64,000 nucleotides of DNA from contig ONDH01000022.1 in assembly GCA_900316505.1 (NCBI GenBank), forward strand, positions 21,891-85,890, in the 5' to 3' direction. A program made the translations under genes and the position numbers. The stretch is from an uncultured Prevotellaceae bacterium (lineage in GTDB: Bacteria; Bacteroidota; Bacteroidia; Bacteroidales; Bacteroidaceae). Every line of letters begins with the position of its first letter. Within the stretch, counting starts at the first letter, position 1. Positions 24,881 to 33,292 of this stretch are shown piece by piece. The notes under the pieces are model-generated. The model was not told the origin of the DNA. It did no database searches and saw only the letters and a program-made list of their open reading frames with translations.

Positions 24881-25252
24881 TCATTTCCAGAACACGAAAT
24901 ATACTGCTGCCACAAGACAGAGGAAGGCGGCTGCATGGTTCCAATGGAGGTGTTCGCCTTGGAACATGAGGGAGGCGATGATGGTAAAGACGGTGAGGGA
25001 GACGACCTCCTGAATCACTTTCAACTGCACCAACGAGTAGGGACCGCCATTGCCCACAAAGCCCAGTTTGTTGGCAGGCACCTGCAACGAATACTCGAAG
25101 AACGCGATGCCCCATGAGAAGACAATCACCAGCCACAGAGGCCAACTGTTGGAAATGTTCATCTGTTGCAGTTTCAGATGCCCGTACCATGCCAGCGTCA
25201 TAAAGATGTTACTGCCGATGAGCAGCAATATCGTGTAAAGTCCATTCATCAT
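24881..25252 (-). CDS. DMT-type small membrane protein (DUF486)
   Basis: A 123-residue, four-helix membrane protein from MMNGLYTILLLIGSNIFMTL; the open frame extends upstream but adds charged residues unlike the family. WPLWLVIVFSWGIAFFEYS and the Asn/Gly-rich GNGGPYSLVQLKVIQEVVSL loop are family signatures. DUF486 belongs to the drug/metabolite transporter clan; its substrate is unknown. A near -7 box (TACCTTCG) lies at about 25270-25277. Confidence 0.85.
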   Translation of the reverse strand: MMNGLYTILLLIGSNIFMTLAWYGHLKLQQMNISNSWPLWLVIVFSWGIAFFEYSLQVPANKLGFVGNGGPYSLVQLKVIQEVVSLTVFTIIASLMFQGEHLHWNHAAAFLCLVAAVYFVFWK

Positions 25253-25369
25253 AATCGTTTTCAATTTTGCTGCGAAGGTACGGCTTTTTTTCAAAAAAAT
25301 GATGTCAATTAAATCTTTTTTGTCAACTTTGCGTCTTGTTAGTAGATTACATTGATAAATCATCAAGCA

Positions 25370-25873
25370 ATGAACGAGGAAACGGAACAGTTACTGTCAG
25401 AATTAGAGAGGATTGTCGTGGAGCGGCAAGACTGGCTTTTCCGTTTTGCTTATATGCGAATCGGTGTGAGGGAAGATGCAGAGGATGTGGTGCAAGAGGT
25501 GCTGCTGAACGTGTTCCGGCGATTGAGGGAGAAGATGCATGTGGAGAGTCTGGAGCAGTATGTCATCCGTTCCATCAGCAATGCCTGCAATGACTACTTC
25601 CGACGAAAACCGCTCAGCATCGTTCCACTCGACAAAGCAGAGCAAGTACCCGTCCATGAAGGCGACAGACAGATACATGAGGAGTTTGTGAGAATCAACA
25701 AATTGCTGGATACGCTGCCTCAGGAACAATCGGAAATCGTGCGACTGAAATGCTACGACGACCTGACCTTCAAACAAATAGCAGAATTGCAAGGCATTCC
25801 AGAGGCGACAGCGAAATCGAGATACCGATACGCCATCATGCACTTAAAGAGTAAGATGAGAGTTGACAGTTGA
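25370..25873 (+). CDS. ECF-type sigma factor
   Basis: A 167-residue sigma from MNEETEQLLSELERIV; an in-frame TTG six codons earlier is less likely. Region 2 (WLFRFAYMRIGVREDAEDVV, then NVFRRL) and region 4 (TLPQEQSEIVRLKCYDDLTF, with helix-turn-helix) are complete. The last codons (RVDS) and the TGA lie in a (TTGACAG)n simple repeat, so the natural C-terminus may have been replaced. A probable anti-sigma gene follows 118 bases later, and a lipoprotein gene after that. A poor -7 box (CAACTTTG) precedes it. Confidence 0.85.
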   Translation: MNEETEQLLSELERIVVERQDWLFRFAYMRIGVREDAEDVVQEVLLNVFRRLREKMHVESLEQYVIRSISNACNDYFRRKPLSIVPLDKAEQVPVHEGDRQIHEEFVRINKLLDTLPQEQSEIVRLKCYDDLTFKQIAELQGIPEATAKSRYRYAIMHLKSKMRVDS

Positions 25874-25895
25874 CAGTTGAGAGTTGAAAATTGAC
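25861..25895. repeat. TTGACAG tandem words at the sigma gene stop
   Basis: AGTTGACAGTTGACAGTTGA then GAGTTGAAAATTGACC; it carries the sigma stop codon. The same words occur at about 24647 and, inverted, inside the GH35 gene at 30726-30771. Confidence 0.7.
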
Positions 25896-25991
25896 CAATT
25901 TCTAAATTACCAAATAAATTGTACATCGTAAATTGTCAAATTGTAAATGCTTTCTTACAACATACAAAACTTCAATCAAGTATTGAACGAT

Positions 25992-26402
25992 ATGAATAAC
26001 GAGAATATCAACCTCCCCGAGGAGGACTTCAACGAAGGGTTGGAGGACATCGAGCAGATGCTCAAACCCCAATGCGAGTTCAAGGCATCAGACACCTTGA
26101 AGGACGAGGTGCTGGCTCAGGCAAGGGAGGAAGTGAAGCCTCAACGCAAGGTCAACCTATGGCCTTGGGTGGCTGCTGCCTGTGTGGTCGGATTTGCGAT
26201 GTTGTGGTTCACACCACCAGAGGAGAAGAAAGCAGACGCAGCGCTCCATGCCCATCTGGTCAGTGCCTATCATACAAAGCATCAGCGCATGGTATCTAAC
26301 CAGATGGATGCACGCGAATCATTCGAAGACATCGAACGGAGATTGAGGATCGAAGGAGCGCAACTGAAAGAAGAATTCAAAATGTCAAATCAAATCTATT
26401 AA
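25992..26402 (+). CDS. Probable anti-sigma factor, single-pass membrane protein
   Basis: A 136-residue protein from MNNENINLPEEDFNEGLEDI; a start 15 codons earlier would include AT-rich repeat-derived sequence. An acidic cytoplasmic N-terminus is followed by one TM helix at about 56-72 (LWPWVAAACVVGFAMLWF) and a charged periplasmic tail. It sits between the ECF sigma and a lipoprotein, as anti-sigma genes do. No known anti-sigma domain is recognised, so the role rests on layout and neighbours. Confidence 0.6.
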   Translation: MNNENINLPEEDFNEGLEDIEQMLKPQCEFKASDTLKDEVLAQAREEVKPQRKVNLWPWVAAACVVGFAMLWFTPPEEKKADAALHAHLVSAYHTKHQRMVSNQMDARESFEDIERRLRIEGAQLKEEFKMSNQIY

Positions 26403-26413
26403 CTCAAGAAACA

Positions 26414-27607
26414 ATGAAAAAGATTATATTCATGGCTGCACTCTTGGTCAGTGTGTATGCCTGCAAAAACGAAACTACCAACGACAATCTGCCTATGCCA
26501 TCCACCTTCCCAGAACTCTTTGATGGTTTGCTTCAACAGGGGGGACATTTGCATGTGGACATCTATAGTGACGATTCTGTTCGCACCGATTATCTTTACG
26601 ATTGGTTCGACCTCTATCAGGACAAACGGACATTCTATGTGGATATGGATACAACCCTGATTGACGGAGCCCATCTTAACGACTCCATTGCTGACATGGT
26701 GGCTGAAATGAGAGCCGTAGAAGACAGTGTGGCAAGAACTGAGATGATGATTCGCGATTATGCCCAAAAGGGGGTGCAGCACTTGGAGGAGAAGTACATT
26801 CACCAATCTGCCAAGTACTACAAATTCGAGAGCCATCTCAACGGAAAGGATTCCATCGAGTTTGTCATTGCCACCAAGGAGCTGACCGATTCACTTCCCG
26901 AAGACTGCAAGAAGGATGATTTCAGAGAGAGTTTCAGATATTATCCTGAATTCCTCCACTATTTTTATACACATAAAACAAACGGAGATAATTACGTGAG
27001 CTTAACTTACCATCGCGAAGAACGTGTCAAAGGCAAGAAAGCCACCAATGAAGATGAGATTCGCAAGTTGTTGCTTGATTACATCGCTAAACAAAAGGGA
27101 ACAAAGGAATATCATGTTCAGTATCTGATAGACGAGGGAAAGGATTTCGATCAGTCTGCCATCACCTTCCATTCACGCAAGAACAAAGAAAAGGTGCATG
27201 TGGAGGGAACGCTTTATGTGCTTCCTGGCACGGGCAAGGAAAAAATCAGGAATGTGGAGGAATTGCGTTCCATGTTGAAGGAATTCACAACCACCCACTA
27301 TGCCGGGTATTTGAATTATCATTATGTGGACAAAACTTTTGACATGACGGAATGTGACCGGTACACGAGTCAACTGATGGAATTGACCATCGGTGATGAA
27401 CGCCCATGGGATAGCGTCGCCAATTTGTTCCATGTGCAGATAGGAAACTACTGGAAGGGGGAAGGTCTCAAAATCCTCATGCTGAAGCCCATCAACAGTT
27501 CTTACTTCATGCCCAGACTCGAATGGATGGAAATAAAGAGCATCCACAACAATGAGATTGAATGGCTGCCCGGATATGAAGGAGGTTATTTGCACACAAG
27601 AGAGTGA
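26414..27607 (+). CDS. Lipoprotein of unknown function in an ECF sigma operon
   Basis: A 397-residue lipoprotein with lipobox VYAC (Cys 17). The mature part is polar, with a helical Glu/Arg-rich stretch (about 95-130) and beta-rich C-terminal half (NYHYVDKTFDMTECDRYTSQ). No catalytic motif is recognised. It starts 11 bases after the probable anti-sigma gene, suggesting a surface protein controlled by or feeding the sigma unit. Its TGA stop is part of GAGTGAAAAATGGAAAGTG, a GTGAAA-type tandem repeat. Confidence 0.65.
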   Translation: MKKIIFMAALLVSVYACKNETTNDNLPMPSTFPELFDGLLQQGGHLHVDIYSDDSVRTDYLYDWFDLYQDKRTFYVDMDTTLIDGAHLNDSIADMVAEMRAVEDSVARTEMMIRDYAQKGVQHLEEKYIHQSAKYYKFESHLNGKDSIEFVIATKELTDSLPEDCKKDDFRESFRYYPEFLHYFYTHKTNGDNYVSLTYHREERVKGKKATNEDEIRKLLLDYIAKQKGTKEYHVQYLIDEGKDFDQSAITFHSRKNKEKVHVEGTLYVLPGTGKEKIRNVEELRSMLKEFTTTHYAGYLNYHYVDKTFDMTECDRYTSQLMELTIGDERPWDSVANLFHVQIGNYWKGEGLKILMLKPINSSYFMPRLEWMEIKSIHNNEIEWLPGYEGGYLHTRE

Positions 27608-27630
27608 AAAATGGAAAGTGAAAGATGCGA

Positions 27631-27697
27631 TTGAGCGAGTGCAAAGGGCAAGCTTGTTTGAAACTATGCCGAGCGTGAGCATCTTCGGCGAAGCCAA
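27631..27697 (+). repeat. Dispersed 66-bp repeat, copy 2
   Basis: Inverse orientation to copy 1 at 24743-24808, differing at only a few positions. It lies in the gap between the lipoprotein and trpB2 genes, after a GTGAAA tandem word run. Confidence 0.7.
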
Positions 27698-27790
27698 CAG
27701 TGAAAAAATCATATTACTGGCTAATTGAATGGTCGGTTACTTAGATTTTTCACTATTCAAGCTCACTTGAAAAAACATTTCCGACTTTTC

Positions 27791-27823
27791 TTTGGTCATT
27801 ATTCACTATTTTTCGTACCTTTG
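27791..27823 (+). promoter_or_regulatory. Promoter of the TrpB2 gene
   Basis: TTTG (27791-27794), 21 bases, TACCTTTG (27816-27823). The start codon is 43 bases downstream. Confidence 0.75.
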
Positions 27824-27865
27824 TGGCAAAATTCATTCTAATTTGAAACTAAAACCACAACAACA

Positions 27866-29227
27866 ATGAGCACAAAACAAAAACGCTTCCTCCTTTCGGA
27901 GAATGAAATCCCAACGCAGTGGTATAACATCCAGGCTGACATGGTGAACAAGCCACAGCCTCCTATCCACCCTGCAACAAAACAGCCACTGACAGTGGAT
28001 GACTTGGCACACATCTTCCCTCGCGAGTGCTGTGTGCAGGAACTGGACACCACACATGCTTGGATTGACATTCCCGAGGAAGTGCTTGATAAATATAAGT
28101 ATTACCGCAGCACACCGTTGGTGCGTGCTTACGGTCTGGAGGAGGCTTTAGGCACTCCTGCCCACATCTACTTCAAGAACGAGAGCACCAACCCACTCGG
28201 TTCGCATAAGATTAACTCTGCCCTGCCCCAATGCTACTATGCCAAGATGGAGGGCACCACAAATGTGACCACCGAGACAGGTGCTGGTCAGTGGGGTGCA
28301 GCTCTTTCTTATGCTGCCAAGCTTTACGGACTGGATGCTGCTGTCTATCAGGTGAAAATCACCATGCAGCAGAAGCCCTACCGCAGCAGCATCATGCGCA
28401 CTTTTGGCGCAGCCGTGACGGGTTCACCTTCTATGTCCACACGTGCCGGCAAGGACATCATCACCAAAGACCCGACACATCCAGGTTCTCTCGGCACTGC
28501 CATCTCTGAGGCTGTCGAGCTCGCCACCACCACCCCCAACTGCAAATACACGCTCGGTTCTGTGCTGAACCACGTGGGTCTGCACCAGACCATCATCGGT
28601 TTGGAGGCTGAGAAGCAGATGGAGATGGCTGGCGAATATCCCGACATGGTGATTGCCTGCTTCGGCGGCGGCAGCAACTTCGGTGGCATTGCCTTCCCAT
28701 TCATGCGTCACAACATCCTCGACGGCAAGAAGACTGAGTTCATCGCTGCTGAACCTGACAGCTGTCCAAAGCTCACACGCGGTCAGTTCCGCTACGACTT
28801 TGGCGACGAGGCTGGTTATACCCCTCTGCTGCCTATGTTCACGTTAGGTCACAACTTCAAGCCCAGCAACATCCATGCAGGCGGTCTGCGCTACCACGGT
28901 GCTGGCGTCATCGTCTCTCAGTTGCTGAAGGACGGTCTGATGAAGGGTGTGGATATTCCACAGCTCGAAACATTCGAGGCTGGTATGCTCTTTGCCCGCA
29001 CTGAGGGTATCATCCCTGCTCCTGAAAGCACTCACGCCATTGCCGCCACTATCCGCGAGGCAAACAAATGCAAGGAGACTGGCGAGGAGAAGGTCATCCT
29101 CTTCAACCTTTCTGGTCATGGTCTCATCGATATGCCAAGCTACGAGGCTTACATCAACGGTGACCTGCAGAACTACACCGTCACGGATGAGGAAGTGGCA
29201 AAGAACTTGGCAGAGCTGGACAACTAA
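27866..29227 (+). CDS. Tryptophan synthase beta-like enzyme, TrpB2 type
   Basis: A 453-residue PLP enzyme. The PLP lysine is Lys 115 in GSHKINSAL; TETGAGQWG is the substrate loop, FGGGSNFGG the phosphate-binding loop and NLSGHG the C-terminal PLP-ring contact. The length and extended N-terminus fit TrpB2, which can make tryptophan from indole and serine and usually lacks the TrpA interface. No trpA or other trp gene is nearby, so it probably salvages free indole. It has its own promoter. A perfect-armed palindrome follows the stop. Confidence 0.92.
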   Translation: MSTKQKRFLLSENEIPTQWYNIQADMVNKPQPPIHPATKQPLTVDDLAHIFPRECCVQELDTTHAWIDIPEEVLDKYKYYRSTPLVRAYGLEEALGTPAHIYFKNESTNPLGSHKINSALPQCYYAKMEGTTNVTTETGAGQWGAALSYAAKLYGLDAAVYQVKITMQQKPYRSSIMRTFGAAVTGSPSMSTRAGKDIITKDPTHPGSLGTAISEAVELATTTPNCKYTLGSVLNHVGLHQTIIGLEAEKQMEMAGEYPDMVIACFGGGSNFGGIAFPFMRHNILDGKKTEFIAAEPDSCPKLTRGQFRYDFGDEAGYTPLLPMFTLGHNFKPSNIHAGGLRYHGAGVIVSQLLKDGLMKGVDIPQLETFEAGMLFARTEGIIPAPESTHAIAATIREANKCKETGEEKVILFNLSGHGLIDMPSYEAYINGDLQNYTVTDEEVAKNLAELDN

Positions 29228-29234
29228 TTTTTTC

Positions 29235-29326
29235 AACCACGAATTGAACGAATTAAACGCGAATTACAAGCCGCATGGTGAAACCGTTCAAGGTTCTAAT
29301 TCGTTTAATTCGTTCAATTCGTGGTT
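29235..29326. repeat. Palindrome after the TrpB2 stop codon
   Basis: An arm starting AACCACGAATTGAACGAATT (29235-29266) pairs with 29297-29326 apart from a two-base gap. The centre contains CCGCATGG (29271-29278). The arms consist of repeated GAATTRAACG words. Confidence 0.75.
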
Positions 29327-29369
29327 CTATATTAACATTCAACATCCACTAACTAACTGACCTATTTAG

Positions 29370-31490
29370 ATGATTCTAAAGACATTATTGCTGGGAGCCT
29401 GCATGACTCTCAGTATGGTAGTTTCAGCACAAGAGACTTTTCGTTTTGGCACCAACACAAACCCCAATGGTGTGAAATTCGAGGTGGATTCACGTGGTTT
29501 CGTCATCGACGGAAAGCATGTGCTGCCCGTGATGGGCGAGATTCACTATGCCCGTGTGCCCGAAAGGGAATGGCGACGGGAGATTCAGAAGATGAGGGCA
29601 GGTGGCATCACCATCCTTTCCACTTATGTCTTCTGGATTCACCATGAGGAGGAAGAGGGGCATTGGAATTGGAACGGCAACAAGAATCTGCGACGCTTCA
29701 TTGAAGTCTGTCAAGAGGAGCAGATGCCGGTGGTGCTGCGCATCGGACCGTTCTGTCATGGCGAGGTCTATCAAGGAGGGTTCCCCGTATGGTTGGCTGA
29801 CAAGGCACAAAGCAATCCTCAACAGTATAAATTGCGCACCACGGCAACAGGTTTCTTGGCTGCCACACGCAATCTCTACAGCAACATCTTCCAACAGGTG
29901 AAGGGCTTGCAGTGGAAAGATGGCGGTCCCATCGTGGGCGTGCAGATTGAGAACGAATGCCGAGGACCTTGGAGCTACTACATGGCGCTGAAAGATATGG
30001 CAACAGAAGTGGGTTTCGACACGCCCTTCTACACCCGAACGGGGTGGCCAAAACTGAACGACAACGAGGAGTTTGGCAAGATGCTCCCCCTCTATGGCGA
30101 CTATGCCGACGGCTTCTGGGACAGAGTTCTGACCGATATGCCGGGCAGCTACAAGGATGCCTTCATCATGAAGGACACCCGTCTCTCTGCCGTCATCGCC
30201 ACCGAAGCTCTTGGCACCCATCAGGACACCAAGATGGAGGCAAAAGACCTCTCCTACCCTTACCTCACCTGCGAGTTGGGTGGCGGCATGATGCCCTCAT
30301 ACCACCGTCGCATCAACATGAGCGGCAAGGAAGTGAAACCCCTCGCCATCTGCAAGTTAGGCTCCGGCAGCAACCTCCCTGGCTACTATATGTATCATGG
30401 AGGTACGAACCCCTACAACCCCAAGCACACGATGGCAGAAACACAAGCCACCAGCGTGACTAACTACAACGACATGCCCCATATCACCTACGACTTTCAG
30501 GCACCCCTCGGCGAGATGGGACAGCCCAACTGGACAGCATGGCACGAAAGCCGACTCCTGCACCAGTTCCTCGCCGACTGGGGTGAGGAGCTCAGTCAGA
30601 TGGACGTTGACACCCTCTCGGAGCACTATGCCCGTCGCGGTTCCTTCGAGTTCTTCAACGACTACGTGCGCATCCTCAACGAAGGGGGCAACGCCTACAT
30701 CACCCCTCGCAACTGGCAACTGTCAGCCCTCAACTCTAAACCCTCAACTCTAAACTCTCAACTGTCAACTGTTATCGATTGGGCTACTGTCGAGCCTTTC
30801 TGCAAGACATCCGACGGCACCATCTACTTCATCGAGATAGAAGACAAGAAGCCCCAACTCTCCATCAACGGCAAAGTCTTCACGCCCAAACTCAACAAGC
30901 CTTTCAAGGCAGCAGGCATGACCTTCTGTGTGCTCTCGTGGCTGCAAGCCAAGGGTGCCTATAAGATTGACGGGAAACTGCACTACTCTGATGGCATTCT
31001 CTTCAAGGACGGCACTCGCATCATGGAAGAGACGTGGATCACCCTACCCACCAAGGTCAATTATGCGCTTGCTAAAGAGCATGGCGGTTTGCGCGAGATA
31101 AAGATGGGCAGTCAGAAAGTGGCAGCACAGCCGACTGAGGAAGATTTCAACAAGGCAGCCACATGGGTTATCAGCAACTTAAACGAGCTGAACGAGAATC
31201 TTGACCTCTATCTCCAAATCTCCTACCGTGGAGATGTTGCCCGCATTTATGCAGATGGTCAACTCGTCGAGGACAACTTCTGGAACGGCAAGCCCATGCT
31301 CGTCCGCCTCTCCGACCTTGTTGGCAAACACGTGGAACTGAAGATTCTCCCCCTCGGTAAGGACTACCCCATCTATCTGCAGAAGGAGCAGAAAGCGGAA
31401 CTGGACAAAGCACCTAATGGCATCCTCCTCTCGCTGGATGGCATTCAGGTGATTGAACGAAGTACCCAAGAATACACAACAGAAGAGTGA
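29370..31490 (+). CDS. Secreted GH35 beta-galactosidase with repeat-derived insert
   Basis: A 706-residue protein with signal peptide MILKTLLLGACMTLSMVVSAQ. The barrel shows GEIHYARVPEREWRREI, the acid/base Glu 196 in QIENEC and a probable nucleophile Glu 302 in TCELGGGM. The C-terminal part carries beta-sandwich domains with VARIYADGQLVEDNFWNGK. Residues about 453-467 (SALNSKPSTLNSQLS) are encoded by CAACTCTAAACCC/CAACTGTCAACTG words identical to intergenic simple repeats, so a repeat seems to have entered the gene in frame between domains. It acts on beta-galactosides of plant or host glycans. Confidence 0.88.
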   Translation: MILKTLLLGACMTLSMVVSAQETFRFGTNTNPNGVKFEVDSRGFVIDGKHVLPVMGEIHYARVPEREWRREIQKMRAGGITILSTYVFWIHHEEEEGHWNWNGNKNLRRFIEVCQEEQMPVVLRIGPFCHGEVYQGGFPVWLADKAQSNPQQYKLRTTATGFLAATRNLYSNIFQQVKGLQWKDGGPIVGVQIENECRGPWSYYMALKDMATEVGFDTPFYTRTGWPKLNDNEEFGKMLPLYGDYADGFWDRVLTDMPGSYKDAFIMKDTRLSAVIATEALGTHQDTKMEAKDLSYPYLTCELGGGMMPSYHRRINMSGKEVKPLAICKLGSGSNLPGYYMYHGGTNPYNPKHTMAETQATSVTNYNDMPHITYDFQAPLGEMGQPNWTAWHESRLLHQFLADWGEELSQMDVDTLSEHYARRGSFEFFNDYVRILNEGGNAYITPRNWQLSALNSKPSTLNSQLSTVIDWATVEPFCKTSDGTIYFIEIEDKKPQLSINGKVFTPKLNKPFKAAGMTFCVLSWLQAKGAYKIDGKLHYSDGILFKDGTRIMEETWITLPTKVNYALAKEHGGLREIKMGSQKVAAQPTEEDFNKAATWVISNLNELNENLDLYLQISYRGDVARIYADGQLVEDNFWNGKPMLVRLSDLVGKHVELKILPLGKDYPIYLQKEQKAELDKAPNGILLSLDGIQVIERSTQEYTTEE
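30726..30771. repeat. Simple tandem repeat inside the GH35 coding sequence
   Basis: Words CAACTCTAAA, CCCTCAACTCTAAA and CTCTCAACTGTCAACTG are the complement of the TTGACAG/TTTAGAG words at about 24647-24710 and 25861. The reading frame is kept. Confidence 0.75.
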
Positions 31491-31496
31491 CAAAAT

Positions 31497-31559
31497 CGAC
31501 GTCGTCGACATCGGTTTGCCGACATCGACGAGGTCGGTTGGTCGATGTCGACGACGTCG
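31497..31559. repeat. GTCGAC-rich palindrome between converging genes
   Basis: CGACGTCGTCGACATCG (31497-31513) pairs perfectly with CGATGTCGACGACGTCG (31543-31559); an inner CCGAC/GTCGG stem sits between. It starts six bases after the GH35 stop and ends 37 bases before the stop of the converging gene, so it may terminate both. Confidence 0.7.
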
Positions 31560-31596
31560 GCAAAGAGGTTGTGGAAGCGCCCATAAAGGGGATGTG

Positions 31597-32010
31597 TCAT
31601 CGTGGCAAGGGCTGACCTTTCAGTCGGGCACGAATGTTCATCATGTCAACTATGTTATAGGTGATGCTGATGAGACCAACACTCATCAGCAGGGAGAGGG
31701 TTGCGGCAACGATTATGCGGGAGTTTTCGCTAAGCCACTGAAGAAGGATGAATTGGGTACGGAAAGTGAAGAGAGGAACTTGGGCAGGCGTGGAAAGAAG
31801 GAAGACCATGCCGACAGCACCACCGATGATGCCTGCCACAAAGGCGACCACCATCGCCATCTTGTAGCGACGGAGTGTTGCTTCCTGATACTGTTTGATG
31901 TACTCCACAGCATCGAGACGTTTGGTGAGCGATGCCATGAACGCATCATTGTCGTCGAAATGGGGCTTTTGAGCGAGGAAAAGTTCCTCAAGGGCTTTAT
32001 CTTTGTTCAT
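31597..32010 (-). CDS. Two-helix membrane protein, probable anti-sigma partner
   Basis: A 137-residue protein with a 50-residue cytoplasmic N-terminus and TMs at about 51-72 and 99-119. Its start overlaps the sigma stop by four bases, so the two are translationally coupled. It has no recognised domain; the pairing and layout suggest it controls the sigma factor. Confidence 0.6.
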   Translation of the reverse strand: MNKDKALEELFLAQKPHFDDNDAFMASLTKRLDAVEYIKQYQEATLRRYKMAMVVAFVAGIIGGAVGMVFLLSTPAQVPLFTFRTQFILLQWLSENSRIIVAATLSLLMSVGLISITYNIVDMMNIRARLKGQPLPR

Positions 32011-32483
32011 ATCTTCAGTCTTTCTTTTAGTTTGTTGCGTCCTCGTGAGAGTTGTTGCTTGACGGCATCTTCGGAGGATTCCGTGATGGAGGCTATCTCT
32101 TTGATGCTGTATCCACTGAGGTAGAACAGCGTGATGGCAGAGCGTTCCTTGGGAGGGAGGGTGCGAAGGGCGAGATAGAGGTCTTGATGGGCAAAGGACG
32201 ATTCAGCAGAGGTATTGCCAATGAGTGTCCGTGCCGCCTCGATGCTCTCCATCGTGCGACAACTCGCCTTGTGGTTGAGGAACGTGTTGTGGGCAATCTT
32301 GAAGAGCCAAGAACGGAACTTCCCCTTGTCTTGATACCCTGTCGAGGAGAGGTAAGCCTTGACCAGCGCATCTTGTGCCAAGTCGTCGGCATCATCCTTC
32401 TTGCCACAGCAGAGAGCAAGCAAGAAGCTTCTGAGTGCCTCCTGCTCACGCTCAACGTGGGTGATGAATTCTTCTCGTGTCAC
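32007..32483 (-). CDS. ECF-type sigma factor
   Basis: A 158-residue sigma from MTREEFITHVEREQEALRSF. Region 2 (DADDLAQDALVKAYLS, then FRSWLFKIAHNTFLNHK) and region 4 (LRTLPPKERSAITLFYLSGY, with SIKEIASITESSEDAVKQQL) are complete. It lies between a DUF6249-type membrane protein gene (three bases upstream) and the overlapping membrane partner, forming a three-gene operon read from a promoter near 33181. Confidence 0.9.
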   Translation of the reverse strand: MTREEFITHVEREQEALRSFLLALCCGKKDDADDLAQDALVKAYLSSTGYQDKGKFRSWLFKIAHNTFLNHKASCRTMESIEAARTLIGNTSAESSFAHQDLYLALRTLPPKERSAITLFYLSGYSIKEIASITESSEDAVKQQLSRGRNKLKERLKI

Positions 32484-32486
32484 GGG

Positions 32487-32966
32487 TTAAGCCTGTTGGG
32501 ACAGTTGACGTTCTTCTGCTTCAATCTCTTTGGCGAGCATCTTCTTCGCTATAAAATAGTTGATGAAGAAAGCAACGCCTACGGCCAGAATAATTGAGCC
32601 AAACACAGTAGCCACCACGGGGTCATCTGCATCCCAACCGCCCTCATAGCCGATATATGCTCCGAATCCAATGAAGACAAGCCCTACCAACGATATCATA
32701 GTGCCCCACTGCAGTTTGTTGACCAGCTTCTCCTTCAGCGACTTATGCTTCGGAGTCACCTTCTTCAGTAACTCCTCCACATCGATGCCAGGGTTCTTCT
32801 CGATGGCTGCCAACGCCACCTCCACACGCTTATTGGTCTCGTTCCGCTTATTGCGAATAATCATCCAAATGACCAAGAAAAAAAGAACACATCCCATGAA
32901 AAGCGGCAGCAAAAACAAGATTGCTCCTATCACTGTTGAAAATTCTAAAAGTCCATTAATTCCCAT
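32487..32966 (-). CDS. DUF6249-type membrane protein
   Basis: A 159-residue protein with a TM helix at about 9-36, a charged linker (NKRVEVALAAIEKNPGIDVE), and two more helices at about 89-107 and 117-140. The pattern fits the DUF6249 family that often accompanies ECF sigma genes in Bacteroidales. It is first in the sigma operon. Function is unknown. Confidence 0.7.
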   Translation of the reverse strand: MGINGLLEFSTVIGAILFLLPLFMGCVLFFLVIWMIIRNKRNETNKRVEVALAAIEKNPGIDVEELLKKVTPKHKSLKEKLVNKLQWGTMISLVGLVFIGFGAYIGYEGGWDADDPVVATVFGSIILAVGVAFFINYFIAKKMLAKEIEAEERQLSQQA

Positions 32967-33109
32967 TTTCTTCTTTTTTTTATTGTTAAACTTTTGTTTT
33001 GTTCTTGAACCAGTTCATCTATATAACAAGAACAAAAGACAAAAGGTGACAACGGAGGAGTGATTTTTTTCAGTAAAGGAAGCCAAACGCCCAAAGGGGG
33101 CATCAATCA

Positions 33110-33173
33110 GTGTTCTACACAAAGAACACTTTTTATATCAATGTGTTCTCTACAAAAAACACCTCTTCGTTTG
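33110..33173. promoter_or_regulatory. Two tandem inverted repeats between divergent sigma operons
   Basis: AGTGTTCT pairs with AGAACACT (33110-33131, loop ACACAA), and a looser copy, GTGTT/AACAC, lies at about 33143-33162. They sit in the leader of the minus-strand operon and upstream of the plus-strand sigma gene, so they could be operators or RNA hairpins. The rest of the 326-base gap is AT-rich and non-coding. Confidence 0.45.
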
Positions 33174-33205
33174 CAAAGGTAATGTCTTATTCCTTCTCAT
33201 CCAAG
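33174..33205 (-). promoter_or_regulatory. Promoter of the DUF6249-sigma operon
   Basis: On the minus strand CTTG (33202-33205), 20 bases, TACCTTTG (33174-33181). The leader is about 200 bases. Confidence 0.6.
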
Positions 33206-33292
33206 AAAAAGAGCAAGAAAAACACTTTTTTTTCACTCCTTTGCAATTTTTCGTGTTCCATCATCGTATATACAAATAGAAGACCTCGAAAA

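Noticed and set aside
27866..29227. TrpB2 as part of a broken trp operon.
   Set aside because: It has its own perfect promoter and no trp remnants on either side, so an independent salvage enzyme is more likely.
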